Part shown: piece after piece, positions 24,797 through 37,400 of the stretch | Layout of the letters: the number at the start of each line of letters is the position of its first letter | Position numbering within the stretch: the first letter of the stretch is position 1 | NCBI GenBank assembly: GCA_023238725.1 | Contig: CM041552.1 | Span: forward strand, 11,039,647 to 11,103,646 | Reading direction: 5' to 3' | Source of the DNA: Scortum barcoo | Lineage: Eukaryota > Chordata > Actinopteri > Centrarchiformes > Terapontidae | DNA: 64,000 nt | Translations under genes and position numbers: made by a program | The notes under the pieces: model-generated | The model's database searches: none | Told to the model about the DNA's origin: nothing | The model's input: only the letters and a program-made list of their open reading frames with translations

Positions 24797-27700
24797 TCAT
24801 TTTTGTGCCCCCTTTCCCATCATGTTCTTTTTTGTATTCTTCTCTGGTTTCAGTAAGATAATATAACATTTTGGAATAAAAATACAAATGAGAAGTCCAA
24901 AACTTGAAGCCAGAATAGCAAATATCTCCACAGCCACACTGAACTTGCCAGGAGAGCTGACATATGCTGGGATGAAAGTGATCCATACTGCACAGAATAT
25001 CAGCATGCTAAAGGTGATAAATTTGGCTTCATTGAAGTTATCAGGCAGCTTTCCGGGCCAGAAAAGCAAGAATAAAACATAACATGGACAGAAGTCCAAT
25101 GTAACCAAGTACAGCCCAAAAGCCTATAGCTGAGCCCAGAGCACACTCTAAGATGATTTTTTCCTTGATGTCATTGAAGTTCTTAAATGGAAAAGGAGGA
25201 GAAATTGTTAACCAGAGGATACATATGACAACTTGTATGAGAGTGAAAGCAACAACACTGAGTTTCTGCTGTGTAGGCCCAAACCATTTCATCACATTAC
25301 TGCCTGGAAGTGTGGCCCTGAAGGCCATTAACACCACTATTGTTTTCCCCAGAACACAAGAGATACAGAGGACAAATGTGATGCCGAATGCTGTGTGTCG
25401 CAGCATGCAGGACCACTCAGAGGGCCGGCCGATGAAGGTCAGAGAACACAGGAAACACAGACTCAAGGAGAAGAGCAGCAGGAAGCTCAGCTCAGAGTTG
25501 TTGGCTCTGACAATAGGAGTTTTCCTGTATTTGAAGAATATTAATGCCACAGCAGCAGTCATGCATGTTCCAAACAAAGAGGCTGCAGTGAGCAGTGCTC
25601 CCATAATCTCTTCATATGATAGAAACTCTGCCTCCTTCTTTACACAGGCATCTCTTCTCTCATTTGACCAGAACTCAGGGTGGCATCGCAACACAGGTGA
25701 TAGAATCTAAATAATAACATTGAAGCAGGTGTTAGATGTGCTCAGCTCATTTGTCTTTTTTTGTATCCATGTTACATTTCTTATGTGATAACACAACAGA
25801 CACTACATGATTACCAGATAAATGCATGACATTATGACAATTACATGGTAACATCGTAAATGATTTGGCTAGATGCAGTACAGAAATAAGATGAAGTCAT
25901 TATTTTTGGTGTACTTGTTTTGTATTGTTTTGTTTTATTTTTGTTTTTTTGTTCTATACTGTGTCTTGAAAGGCATCATGTTTTGTTTTTTTCAACATTG
26001 AAAATGTCAATTTTCAATGTTGTAGTAAAACTATAATTTCATTCATCAATTTCATATGCTTATTAAATTATGTCCACAATCTACCAAGACAACCTAACCT
26101 TCAACTAAGGCTTGCCCAAATTATATGGATTTGAAGTAGAGTGAAGGTTCCTGGGCTTCAGTCTTGAGGATGTGTGTGCACCAGATATACTCTAACCAGG
26201 CTCTGATAGGGCACAGCATGGACTGAATCTGTTCAACCTGATGTCGTCCCTCAGGAGAGAGTGTGACTTCAACTTGGGTCAGGCTGGGCACCCAGTATTG
26301 GCACCAACACCCAATGAGCCCACAGCCAATTTTCCCATGCCTGCTGAAAAGACTTGGAGGTTACAATAACAATTCCTGACACTCTTACTGGTGCTGGACA
26401 ACAACAGGTGGTGCCTCAATACCCAGATTAATTCTGACGCCCTGCCTGTAGCCTCTGCCTACTCCTTCATAACAAAGGAAATATATGAAGAAGCTGTCTG
26501 AAGATCATCCACAAGGTTAAAACCTCCAAAAACTTCCTGCAAATGACCAGATAAGCTTGATCTACCAAGGGAGGAACCCAAAGGCAACCTGCTCTCTATG
26601 ATGCACATTAGAGTTGTTTCCAAACCATGTCTTTAAAGTCAGGAAGGAAGGGCAACAGAGGGACGCTTTAGGGTTATTAGTGAGGGTAAAATGCAGAGCC
26701 CTGTTTGCCATGTCAGTAATCTTTTCAAAATGACCCAGTTACCCAAAGAAAAATTCATTGTCTTTAGGGGAGAACACGCTCTCTATATCTACGTCCTCTG
26801 AATTTTATCCTATTGAGTTTTGGTTTGCTTGAAAGACTACATACAGAGACATGCAAACGTTTGGGCACCCCTGGTCAAAATATCTGTTAATGTGAAGAGT
26901 TAAGCAAGTGGAAGATGAAATTATCTCCAACAGGCAGAAAGTTAAACATGTGACACTCTTTTTAATATTTTAAACAATATCAATGTATTTTTTTTGTTTT
27001 GTTCAATTTTAGAGTGAAAAATGGAAAGCTGCACCCTGCAAAAAATGGGAATCTCAGGAAACTTGAACCCTCAGGTAACTTTGACCAAGGTATCACACCT
27101 TAATTAGTTAGGGTCATGGCTTGTTCACAGTCATTGTTAGGAAAGGCCAGTTGATGCAAATTTCAAAACTTTATAAATACCCAGACTCCTCTAACCTTGT
27201 CTAGACAATCAGCAGCCATGCATTCCTCTAAGCAGCAGCCTAGCACTCTGAAAAAGAAAATGATTGACACCAACCAAGCAGGAGAAGGCTATTAGAAGAT
27301 AGCAAAGTGTTTTCACTTACCAATTTCCTCAGTTCAGAATGTAATTAATAAATGGCAGTTAACAGGAACAGTGGAGGTCAAGATAAGGTCTGGTAGACCA
27401 AGGAAAATATCAGAGAGAACTGCTTGTAGGATTGGTAGAAATGCAACTCACCCCCATTTAACTGCAAAAGACCTCAAGGAAGATTTGACAGACTCTAGAA
27501 TTGTGGTTGCTCTGTTGCGTCCTCACCACAAAATTCACCATCAGAAGTTTGCAAAAGAACATTTAGATGAGTCTGATGCATTTTGGAAACAAGTCCTATG
27601 GACCGATGAGGTTAAAATAGAACTCTTTGACCGCAATGAGCAAAGGTATGTTTGGAGAACAAAGGACACAGAATTTCAAGAAAAGAACAACAATCCAACT

Positions 27701-30700
27701 GTTATGCATGGGGGTGGATTGATCGTGTTTTGGGGTCGTATTTCATTTCACGGGTAGAGGGAGAATGAAACATATTTTGGAGGCAAACATAAAACTATCT
27801 GTAAAACAGTTTAGGTTGAAAAGAGGATGGATTCCACAAAGGGATAATGATCCTAAACACACCTAAAAATCCACGATGGACTACCTCAAGAGGCACAAAC
27901 TGAAAGTTTTGCCATGGCCCTCAGAGTCTCCTGACCTAAACATAATTGAAAATCGGTGGATAGACCTCAAAAAAGCAGAGCGTGCAAGACGGCCCAGAAA
28001 TCTCACAGAACTGGAAGACTTTTGTAAAGAAGAATGGGTGAAAAGCCCTCATCAAGAACTGAAAGACACTTGGCTGGTTACAAAAAGCATTTACAAGCTG
28101 TGATACTTGCCAAAGGGGGTGCTACTAAGTATTAATTATGCAGGGTGCCCAAACTTTTGCTGCGGCTCCTTTTCCTTTTCTGTTATTTTGAAAATGTAAA
28201 AGATGAAAATAAAAAAAATATAGATTTTATCTAAAATATTAAGGGAATGTGTCATCTTTAACTCTCTGCCTTTTGGAGATCATTTCATCTTCCACTTGCT
28301 TAACTGTTAACATTAATACAGGGTGCCAAAACGTTTGCATGTCACTGTAATAACTATTATCCCTACAGGATATCACTCCATACTTTTGGAATCATGTTAA
28401 AATAGATTACAGATTTTGATGTTACTAAACCTGTGATGTTGCTGATTTCTCCATCTGCACATCTTAAACAGTCATAGCAGCAGACAGGTTTTCCTTTCTG
28501 TAGAACCTTGCGAGTTCCTGGTGGACATTTCTCATTGCAAACTGACAAAGGCACCTGAATGAACAACACAACAATGAGAAACAGGTATGTGCATTCACTT
28601 TGCAAGAATATTATTATATATAACATTTGTGGATGCATTAAGACCAAATATGATTCCCCTGTAACAATAACTACTTACTTACTTAATTACTTAATAGACT
28701 ATAATAGAATAATCACATGGTAGCTTACCTCTTGTGAATTCTTTGCCCAAATTAAAGACTTATTTTTCAGATTCAGCTGTTTGTCTGCAGGTAAAGATGC
28801 ATCATGAAGACCAACTGTGACAAATTCCACAACGCCTTTTTCTGTTGGCTGCCAGTTTATAACTTCATACTTTGCCACTGGATCTCCTATCTCATTGAAG
28901 TAAACCTCATCTCCTTCCTTAGTTTTGAAATGAATCTTTTTTATTTGCTGTAACATCTAAGAAGATATGCCTCAATTTAGATTACTGTCTGACAAACATG
29001 TTGCAGGAGCTATTGTCTGAACAGCCCGATTTAAAAAATAAATGAATAAATGTCTTTGTTATGTGACTTCATGTAAAAACTATTATTCAAGTCTTGGTGT
29101 TCAACTCACCGTAAATGGATTAAGCTGCACCTTGTTGTTACATGTTTTATTGCAGCTGAGAATATTATGAAGTGCATGAGCCACAGCATACACTCCTTTA
29201 TAGACATTGTAAAAGATAGGCATGAGCGACATATCAGTGAAGCTGTTTTGCACTCCACTCACATTTTCTTGTCCAGTACATTCACTCTGGTTCACTTCTA
29301 ATGACTTTGTCAGCTTGAACTTACAACTAAATAATGTCTCCCAAAACTCTGTGAAAATGTTATTACCAGATGAATTGAGTGGCTTCACATCCAAAATGAA
29401 TTCTTTCATGCCACTGACATGTGCTTTAGGGATGGACAGGCCTATGGCACCATCCAGAATGTGATGTTTGTCCATGGCTGCAGTTTGGGAATCAAAGATC
29501 CAGGCCTCAGTGCCGACCCACTGATACCCAGTTAAGTTGTGTTGGGACATCTCATGTATTAACACATCCATATCCATGTGGGAGAGAAAACCAACAATCA
29601 CTTTGGAAGTAGAAGACTTGATAATGTCAACTATCTTTTGTATTTTCTCTGGTGGATCTGTTCTAAAGATAGATACAGAGTACTCCAGACAGATGCCCAA
29701 CTGCTCTGCAGTTTCTGTGAAAGTCGCAATGCCATTATTTCCATAATCATCATTTGTTCTAATAGCTCCAACCCAAGTCCAACCAAAGTGCTTGACCAAA
29801 TGAGCCAAAGCTCTGCTCTGGTAGTAGTCACTGGGTATTGTTCTGAGGAAGGATGGGTACTTGGTTTTATCACTGAGACAAGCACATGTGGCAGTGGCAA
29901 GTGGCTGAGTGGCTGAAAAGAAAAAAATGGCTGATCTAAAAGAAAAAAATAAATAACATCCCACGTTAAGGACGTAAAATATACATTTACACAGCACGCT
30001 AAAATTATTTCAAAATAGTTTTGTTGTGATCGGCTGAAATAATTACAGAATAATAATCATTTTTCACAAACATAACATTTACATTTATGAATTTTACCCA
30101 CCAGTGGAATAGAAAAAGGTCCGATGACAGTCGCTATAGCCATGCAAGGAGATGAAGAGCCCTCTCCCATAATGGCCTGCACTTGGGCAGGTCTGGTACA
30201 TGGTGCCTCAGAGGGTACAGATAACATTTCATTACCATTAGCCAAGGTCAATGCAACCCTCACACCTCTGGCAATGGAGTCACATGTATCATATATCTTA
30301 TATCCAAGAGTTATGCCAGGAAGTAGATTTGTGCTGTTATTAATCTCCTCTGTAGCAAAGATCATAGCCTGGGCATATTGTATCCCCCTGAAACTGAAAC
30401 TTGTTGCAGACAGATACAAATAGTTTCAAATCAGTTGGTCCTTAAAATAGAAATAATAGTGTAGTGAATAAAAGCATTTAATGGTATCAAAACACACAAG
30501 ATAGGATGTTTCTTCTTTTCAGTTTGATAGCAACAACATTTCTTAACTTGCTTAGCATCTTTACCAACTTTGATATTATAATTCTAAATAGATTTCTATG
30601 ATTTAATTTACCTGGTGCATTGCAGTGGAAGTGGTTTATGCATGTAGGTATTCTGTATGTCTTCCCAGCTAGTATGGAAAGAAAAGATTCCACCTATTAT

Positions 30701-30845
30701 AATGTCTCCATCCTTAGATAGCTGGGGGTTCTCAGGGTCCCCTCTTAGCCTGCACACCAGCTCCTCAGCCTGAGAGACAGCCGCCACCAGTACCAGTTGT
30801 AAGAGTGCCCACCCCGTCTCTGGCCATCCTCTGAGTGGAGGTCAT
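24797..30845 (-). CDS. G4: V2R-like (OlfC) olfactory receptor
   Basis: Exons: E1 30612-30845 (MTSTQR start; one extra base after the sixth codon), E2 30102-30387, E3 29110-29904 (or 29935, see below), E4 28729-28956, E5 28431-28554, E6 24797-25706. E2, E4 and E5 are clean. E6 has two 1 bp insertions (25049-25056 and 25687-25697), both of the merged-allele type. The usual exon 3 acceptor region carries a 31 bp partial duplication. The usual acceptor would shift the frame, but an AG at 29905-29906 gives an exon of exactly 795 bp in phase 0, replacing ISHFATCAC with PLATATCAC. A Tc1 element sits inside intron 5 and should be spliced out. Product: olfactory membrane receptor with flytrap domain, cysteine linker and seven helices. 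The tail is short (KGAQK). Confidence 0.87.
26080..26830 (-). other. Intron-5 fossil sequence (G4 copy, shortened)
   Basis: Diverged match to the G3 intron (18640 onward), sharing ggcttgcccaaatta and a later ctctgatagggcacagcatg block. The rest of the fossil is missing here. Confidence 0.45.
26844..26956 (+). repeat. Left inverted terminal repeat of the Tc1 element
   Basis: About 113 bp, complementary with some mismatches to 28249-28347. Confidence 0.8.
28249..28347 (-). repeat. Right inverted terminal repeat of the Tc1 element
   Basis: About 99 bp, ends acgtttgcatgtcactg next to the TA target site. Confidence 0.8.
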
Positions 30846-30903
30846 ACTGTTGTAGAGCACTAAATCAAGATGTACCTTAATGTTAATGAAAAGCTTGCAC
30901 TTG

Positions 30904-30975
30904 TATTTATACATTTTGGAACAAGTTTAAAAATAAAAATAGGACAGTGATGTGATGTTTTGTCTCTGTGGATCT
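30904..30975 (-). promoter_or_regulatory. G4 core promoter: TATA-like box and upstream box
   Basis: TATAAATA (minus) at 30904-30911, about 60 bp upstream of the ATG. Conserved box at about 30952-30975 (plus strand gatgttttgtctctgtggat). Confidence 0.6.
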
Positions 30976-30989
30976 ACAAGGTGGGGCAA

Positions 30990-33350
30990 AAGAACTTAGG
31001 TGCTCTTTAGTCTGTTGTATTATATTAATTTTGTGTTACAGTAATATTCATTTGTACTGTTCAAAAGACTTGTCTTTTTTTTGTAATTATTGTTTGAACA
31101 GAATGGAGCTATATATATTTGAATTTATAACTTGTTCCCTTTTTCCTCCAAGGAAAGTATTGTAATGTCTCTTTCCATATTTTTTGTACATATTACACTA
31201 TTTGATTTATGATGCAGCCTATCTCATGAACCCCTTTGCCATTTGTATACAGAGTATAGAGTCCTTACAATATCTTTTTGGATTCAGTGCACACAATATA
31301 AAATTACCATTACAACCATACCATTGTATCATTGGCTTGTTAAAGATGTTTGTCCATAAGGTGGAACAATTTAACCTATGCTAGCACATGTCTAATTATT
31401 TAAGAAAACAACTCATTGATCTGTACAACTTTTGTTTTGTCTTCATTTATATTTAAGTGAATAATTGTTTTTCAGTTGATCTAAGTAGGTGACATACAGG
31501 CACCATAAGGATGTTTATGGTTAGAGCTATACATTGCTTTATCATCATGTTTTTGAAGCTGCTACAAGTACTGATTTGTGGCTGTTAAGGATTTTTGTAT
31601 TGTTTTTTTTGATGGTGTGTGAACAGAATATAACTTTTAAAGTTAGACCTTTTTTTTGATCGTCAAGTTACTTTCCTCTCAAACTCTTATGCAGGACTAC
31701 AGCACAACACTACCTCATTAGTACTTGGATACTTATTCATACCTATACATAATGTAGATGACATTATTTTGAATGTTGATGGAGCAACTACAGTTTTAGC
31801 TTAGCCTTGACTGATCCCTACTCCTTTCAGTAAGGTGTTTTCTTGTTGTCTGGTGGACAGACTTTTTAAAAAATCAGCATCAGCATCCTTTTGATACATT
31901 TATTGCAATTCAGTCACGCCAATCTATTTGTTTGGGATCACACCACTTTAGTAGTAGAGTCCACTAAGCTAACGTCAACAAACGATCGACACACACCACA
32001 ACACAGATTCACAGCTCCAAACAGGCAATGTGTCGTATTCTAAATATTCCGCCTAGTTCATGCACCATTGGTGTTTTCATCCAACCAATGGAGCTGTTAA
32101 ACGTCCAGTCTTGTCTCATCAGTGTCATGTCACCGTTTTTTCCGATACTGGCTTGTTGCTGACTGCATTTGACATAAAGGCCACAGGTGTCATTGTTAAC
32201 ATGTCATTTCTGCATGTTCAATGCAGCATATTTAAGTTACAGAACCACCCCTTTCTCGAGCCATTGTGTAATTTGTCAATTCTAGGCTACTGTATGGCAG
32301 TGTCACGTGACAGGCTCCGTGGAGGGGGACCTGCTTCCTAGATTCATCTGAACCCCTTTTGGGAGGAAAGTCTTGTAACTCTAATTTGACTTTTATTACT
32401 GTGCAGTGTTTATTTGTCCCTATTTTTTTATTTTACTAGTGCATAAGGCTCACTTTCTGTTGTTTTGTGTTTTTTTGGTTTTGGTGATTTTTGATTAGTT
32501 TGTTAATAAACCCCTCATTTGTTTTGCTACTCAAGTTTCCACTTCTAACTTTCCCTCGATTAATATTGCTATCCCCCTGATCCCCTGGGCCCAATTGTGA
32601 TAATGTAACAATTATGAAGTAATTTTTGTGAGAGCTTTAGTTCAACTGCATCAAAAAAGACAAATTGAACAAGCGGCAAACTAGGTCCAGTTTGTCATTA
32701 AGAAGTCTCGATCCCAATGCTGGTTCTGACATTGAAGAGGTTTTTATTTTATATTAGTCATTTCTTTTAATTGTTTCTATACAAATAAAATAAAACCACA
32801 GTGTACCAAGGCACTGATGACAGTTTACCTAATGAATTAATTTTATAACCACAGGGAATACAAATTGGCTGGTCGTTGTGAAACCAAGCTGAACCCAAAA
32901 GCAGAACAAGACAGATAGGTGGTAGAAAAGGGCATTCTATTACTGCAGTGGATGAGTCTGATGAATGAATGGTGGGGATAGGAAGTCCAGGAATCTGTAA
33001 AGGGAAAATGGAGAGCAAGTAGGGGGAAAGTGACCTGGGAGCTATGGCAGTGCAAGAGACAGGGCAGAGAAAAGCAGGGGACCTTAGGTGGATGGGAATG
33101 GGGCCAGGGTGGAAAATGAGCCAGGGATCTCAAGAAGACGGTCCTGGTGGATGGAGCAGCTGTGAAGCACAGCCTAAAGGAAGGCCATGTGGGCACAATC
33201 ACAGTGGAAGATGGGCAGGAGAAGAACTGGACTTGCAGAGCGACTCTAGACAGTGGGCTGGGAACCAGGAACAGGTGAAAGCCATGCTGGCCACTGAAAA
33301 CCAGAAAGACACGTTGACTGGACCATCAACTAGTAAGCAGGAGTATATCG
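30990..33350. other. Intergenic, no gene seen; repeat-like GC-richer block at the right
   Basis: About 31000-32850 is AT-rich with no gene signal. About 32860-33470 is purine-rich and richer in G and C than its surroundings, and resembles the non-coding parts of fish LTR elements. I could not find matching ends. The 137-codon plus frame at 33044-33457 is repetitive and low in complexity and is not called. Confidence 0.4.
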
Positions 33351-33361
33351 ACTGGAGGTCA

Positions 33362-33420
33362 GGAACAGGTGTCAGCCAGGCTGCTGACTTGCAACCAAAA
33401 ACAGGTGTCAGCCAGGCTAC
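33362..33420. repeat. Short direct repeat
   Basis: The word aacaggtgtcagccaggct occurs twice, about 37 bp apart, near 33364 and 33401. Confidence 0.7.
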
Positions 33421-33474
33421 AAAGTGGGGACCAGATAGTGGCAGCATAGTAGGTTGAAGTATTTTATGCTTTAC

Positions 33475-33704
33475 CAGGTGCAGTGACAGTAGTTTGTTCA
33501 TCTAAGTTAAAAGTTCCTGAGTTTTCTTTTTTTCAGCTGGTATAGAAAGGGAAGATTCCCTATAAAATGTCCCCATCCTTGGGGCTTGGGGTTCCCAGGA
33601 TGCCCTCTCCATTTGCACATTTACTCCTCAGCCTGAGAGAAAGATGGCACCAACAACAGCTGTAGGAGGGCCTAACCCTGCTCTGGCCACCTCTGTGTAC
33701 TCAT
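33475..33704 (-). pseudogene. Orphan decayed V2R exon 1
   Basis: On the minus strand the sequence starts ATG AGT ACA CAG AGG TGG CCA and follows exon 1 of the array: the signal-peptide region, the SQAEE junction, and the end at a splice donor (CACCTG then gtaaag). A stop replaces the tryptophan after PEQG, and another follows the SQAEE junction. The middle is frameshifted. The length (230 bp) matches exon 1 (227-233 bp). No exons 2 to 6 follow before G4, and the array TATA box is absent. It is the leftover of a deleted receptor gene between G4 and G5. Confidence 0.85.
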
Positions 33705-33719
33705 CATACCCACTGGATG

Positions 33720-34160
33720 GAAATGTTTTTTATAGAAAAATATCCAATTTTGTCGCAAAAACCCCCAAGAATCAAATTTAATATTTTAACATTATGAGGG
33801 CATTTGCATTTGAATTCATAAAAGCAATTTATACATTGGAAAAAAAATAAATGTATGCTTTGTTGTTTAGTTTTAGCTGAACTGTAAACACAAGATTATC
33901 ACCATATGAAGTTAATATGGCTATTGTGTAAGCAGCTATGTGTTTAAGCTCATTTACACATCAAGTTGATACAACAGTAACAATCATATATACCAATTTT
34001 TCATTTGATGCTATTTGATTATCTTTTTTTTTTTAATGCAGGGCAGGTAGCATACAGTGGGGCTGAATACTGCCTGGAACTGGGTTACTGCGGATTAACA
34101 CAAAGGTCAGGAGCCCAAGTAAACCAAATAAATTAAACCAGTGATGTCTGAGAACCTGTG
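33720..34160. other. Intergenic up to the G5 3' end
   Basis: AT-rich, nothing recognised. The right end is the common 3' flank. Confidence 0.4.
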
Positions 34161-34163
34161 GAT

Positions 34164-34169
34164 TTTATT
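34164..34169 (-). other. Putative poly(A) signal of G5
   Basis: AATAAA on the minus strand, about 286 nt past the G5 stop. Confidence 0.5.
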
Positions 34170-34454
34170 ATTTGATTAAAATTTTATAAACTGTGTTAAA
34201 TTTGCATCTATTTGTACTTAATCATACATATATTGGTTAATAGGATTGCATATTACAATGTGTTAAATTCTATCATCTCACTTATAATATATATCACAAA
34301 TGATAAACAGTTGAAAATTATTACAGTAGTGCAATGCAAGTCTTAAATGACAATGAGGGATGGATGTCTATGTAACACTCCAGTTAACAAGTTAATATGT
34401 ACAAAAATATATAATGGCACTAAAATGTTATTGCAACCATATTATGATGAATTT

Positions 34455-37400
34455 TCATAATGGTTTTGGTGGCCCCTTCCCCATCATGTTCTTTTTTGTA
34501 TTCTTCTCTGGTTTCAGTAAGATAATATAACATTTTGGAATAAAAATACAAATGAGAAGTCCAAAACTTGAAGCCAGAATAGCAAATATCTCCACAGCCA
34601 CACTGAACTTCCCAGGAGAGCTGACATACGCTGGGATAAAAGTGATCCATACTGCACAGAATATCAACATGCTAAAGGTGATAAATTTGGCTTCATTGAA
34701 GTTATCAGGCAGCTTCCGAGCCAGAAAAGCAAGAATAAAACATAACATGGCAAGAAGTCCTATGTACCCAAGTACAGCCCAAAAGCCTATTGCAGGCTGA
34801 GCCCAGAGCACACTCTAAGATGATTATTTCCTTGAAATCCTTAAAGTTCTTAAATGGAAAAGGAGGAGAAATTGTTAACCAGAGGATACATATGACAACT
34901 TGTACAAGAGTGAAACCCACAACACTGAGTTTCTGCTGTGTAGGCCCAAACCATTTCATCACATTACTACCTGGAAGTGTGGCCCTGAAGGCCATTAACA
35001 CCACTATTGTTTTCCCAAGAACACAAGAGATACAGAGGACAAAGGTGATGCCAAATGCTGTGTGTCGCAGCATGCAGGACCACTCAGAGGGCCGGCCGAT
35101 GAAGGTCAGAGAACACAGGAAACACAGACTCAAGGAGAAAGAGCAGCAGGAAGCTCAGCTCAGAGTTGTTGGCTCTGACAATCGGAGTCTGTCTGTATCT
35201 GAAGAATATTAATGCCACAACAGCAGTCATGCATGTTCCAAATAGAGAGGCTGCAGTGAGCAGTGCTCCCATAATCTCTTCATATGATAGGAACTCTGCA
35301 TTCTTATGAACACAGGCATCTCTTCTCTCATTTGACCAGAACTCAAGGTGGCAGCGCACACAGGTGATAGAATCTGAAAAATAATACAGATACAAGTGTT
35401 AAGGTTCCTTAATACATTTGTCTTTATGTTGCATCTTTCTCACTCTACAAAACATATGCAGCTTGATTGCTAGAAAATAAAATTATGACAACTACAAGGT
35501 ATGATCATTAATGATTTGTATATTAGTTATTTTCTAATTAACATTTGCTTTTTTTGTTGTTTGTTTTAATTCACACGCACCAAGAATTATGTTTATTTTG
35601 TTTATTTGAAGGTATCATGCTGTTGCATTTTTCAGACATCACTGTTCAAATGCCAAAGACAACTTCATTCACTCTTGAAGAGAGAGATGTCAAAACCTTG
35701 TCAGTCAAGACCAAAACTAGAGAGGAGATGCTAGGAGAAGCTAACCATATAATTACATTATTACAGTTTTTACATGTTTTTTTTTAAATAGTAAGTTTTT
35801 GACCTTATGATTCAAGGAGTTTGTACCAAATAATATGTTGCTTTTGACAATGCATGCCACAATCCCTCCCTTGCCCTTTCATGAATGTGGCCTTGTGGAT
35901 GTGAATGCAAATGCTTTTAACTTCAAGGGTTGAAAACAACATAAACTACCCCAGCATTTCCTGGGATTTTCTCATTTTAAATAAACAATGAAGATGACTT
36001 AAATATATTTTGATACATTAAGGATTTAACCTTAATGTTTGTTTAACCAAATTTAAGAACTATAATGAAAATCTTTTGGTGTTAACATTAAGGATTTAAC
36101 CTTAATGTGCATTTCCAGGACTGATTCTTAAAATAGGCATTCAAACATGAGAACTTTTCTTTTTCCTTTCTTTTAATATGAACACACCTGTGCTGTTGCT
36201 GATTTCTCCTTCTGCACATCTTAAACAGTCATAGCAGCAGACTGGCTTTCCTTTCTGAAGAACCTTACGAGTTCCTGGGGGACATTTCTCACTGCAAACT
36301 GACAAAGGCACCTGCATGAACACAAGGACTGTGAGAAAAACTTTGATATGGTGGTGTTGTTGTTGAAAGTATTCATTAATATTTGGATACATCAAAACAA
36401 AACCTTATTTCCTTAAACAATTACTAGAAACTTTTAAAAAATTTATTTATTTTAATAATTCAAATAAAGTGTTAATAATTTTACTGATGACGGTAGGTTA
36501 CCTGTTTTGAATTCTGTGCCCAAATTAAAGATTTATTTTTCAGATTCAGCTGTTTGTCTGCAGGTAAAGATGCATCATGAAGACCAACTGTGACAAATTC
36601 CACAGTGCCTTTTTCTGTTGGCTGCCAGTTTATAATTTCATACTTTGCTACTGGGTCTCCATTCTCATTGAAGTAAACCTCATCTCCTTCCTTTGTTTTG
36701 AACCGAATCTTTCTTATGTGCTGTAAAATCTATGAAGATATGCATCAATAGATCATTATCTGATAAAACATGTTGTAGCCTTTTTTGTCTTAACAGCATA
36801 GTGACAAAGAGCGCTTTATTTATTGACTTTATTTCCATGTTTTGTTTTGTTTTGTTTAACCAAATTTAAGAACTATAATGAAAATCTTTGGTGTTAACTC
36901 ACTGTAAATGGATCCAGCTGCACCTTGTTGTTACACGTTTTATTACAGCTGAGAATGTTATGAAGTGCATGAGCCACAGCATACACTCCTTTATAGACAT
37001 TGTTAAAGATAGGCATGAGTGACATATCAGTGAAACTGTTTTGCACTCCAGTCACATCTTCATGGCCAGTACATTTACTCCAGTTCCCCTGTAATGACTT
37101 TGACTGCTTGAACTTACAACTAAATAATGTCTCCCAAAACTCTGTAAACATTTCATTGCTTGACGAATTAAGTGGCTTCACATCCAACATGAACTGTCTC
37201 ATGCCAGTGACATGTGCCTTTGGGATGAACAGGCCTATGGCACCATCCAGAATGTGATGTTTGTCCATGGCTGCAGTTTGGGAATCAAAGATCCAGCTCT
37301 CACTGCCGACCCACTGGTAACCAGTCAAGTTGTGTTGGGACAACTCATGTATTAACACATCCATATCCATGTGGGAGAGGAAAGCAACAATCACCTTGGA

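Larger units (their letters stand above)
26844..28347 (+). mobile_element. Tc1-type DNA transposon inserted in G4 intron 5
   Basis: Bounded by TA on both sides (26842-26843 and 28348-28349) with inverted terminal repeats of about 100 bp at each end (cagagacatgcaaacgttt at the left, its near-complement at the right). Removing the element and one TA restores the intron sequence found in G3 and G6 (gaaagac-tacataa-ttactataatcc). The plus-strand transposase runs from about 27200 to 28103. Visible parts are GRPRKISERTACRI (DNA-binding), LWTDEVKIELF (first aspartate), QRDNDPKHT (second aspartate, followed at once by a stop) and SPDLNIIENRW (glutamate). The frame is broken at least twice and is defective. 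All three catalytic residues are still readable, so the insertion is fairly young. Confidence 0.9.

Noticed and set aside
33044..33457. 137-codon plus-strand frame rich in Gly, Gln and Ser
   Set aside because: Purine-rich repeat-like DNA with internal direct repeats; composition typical of non-coding parts of mobile elements.
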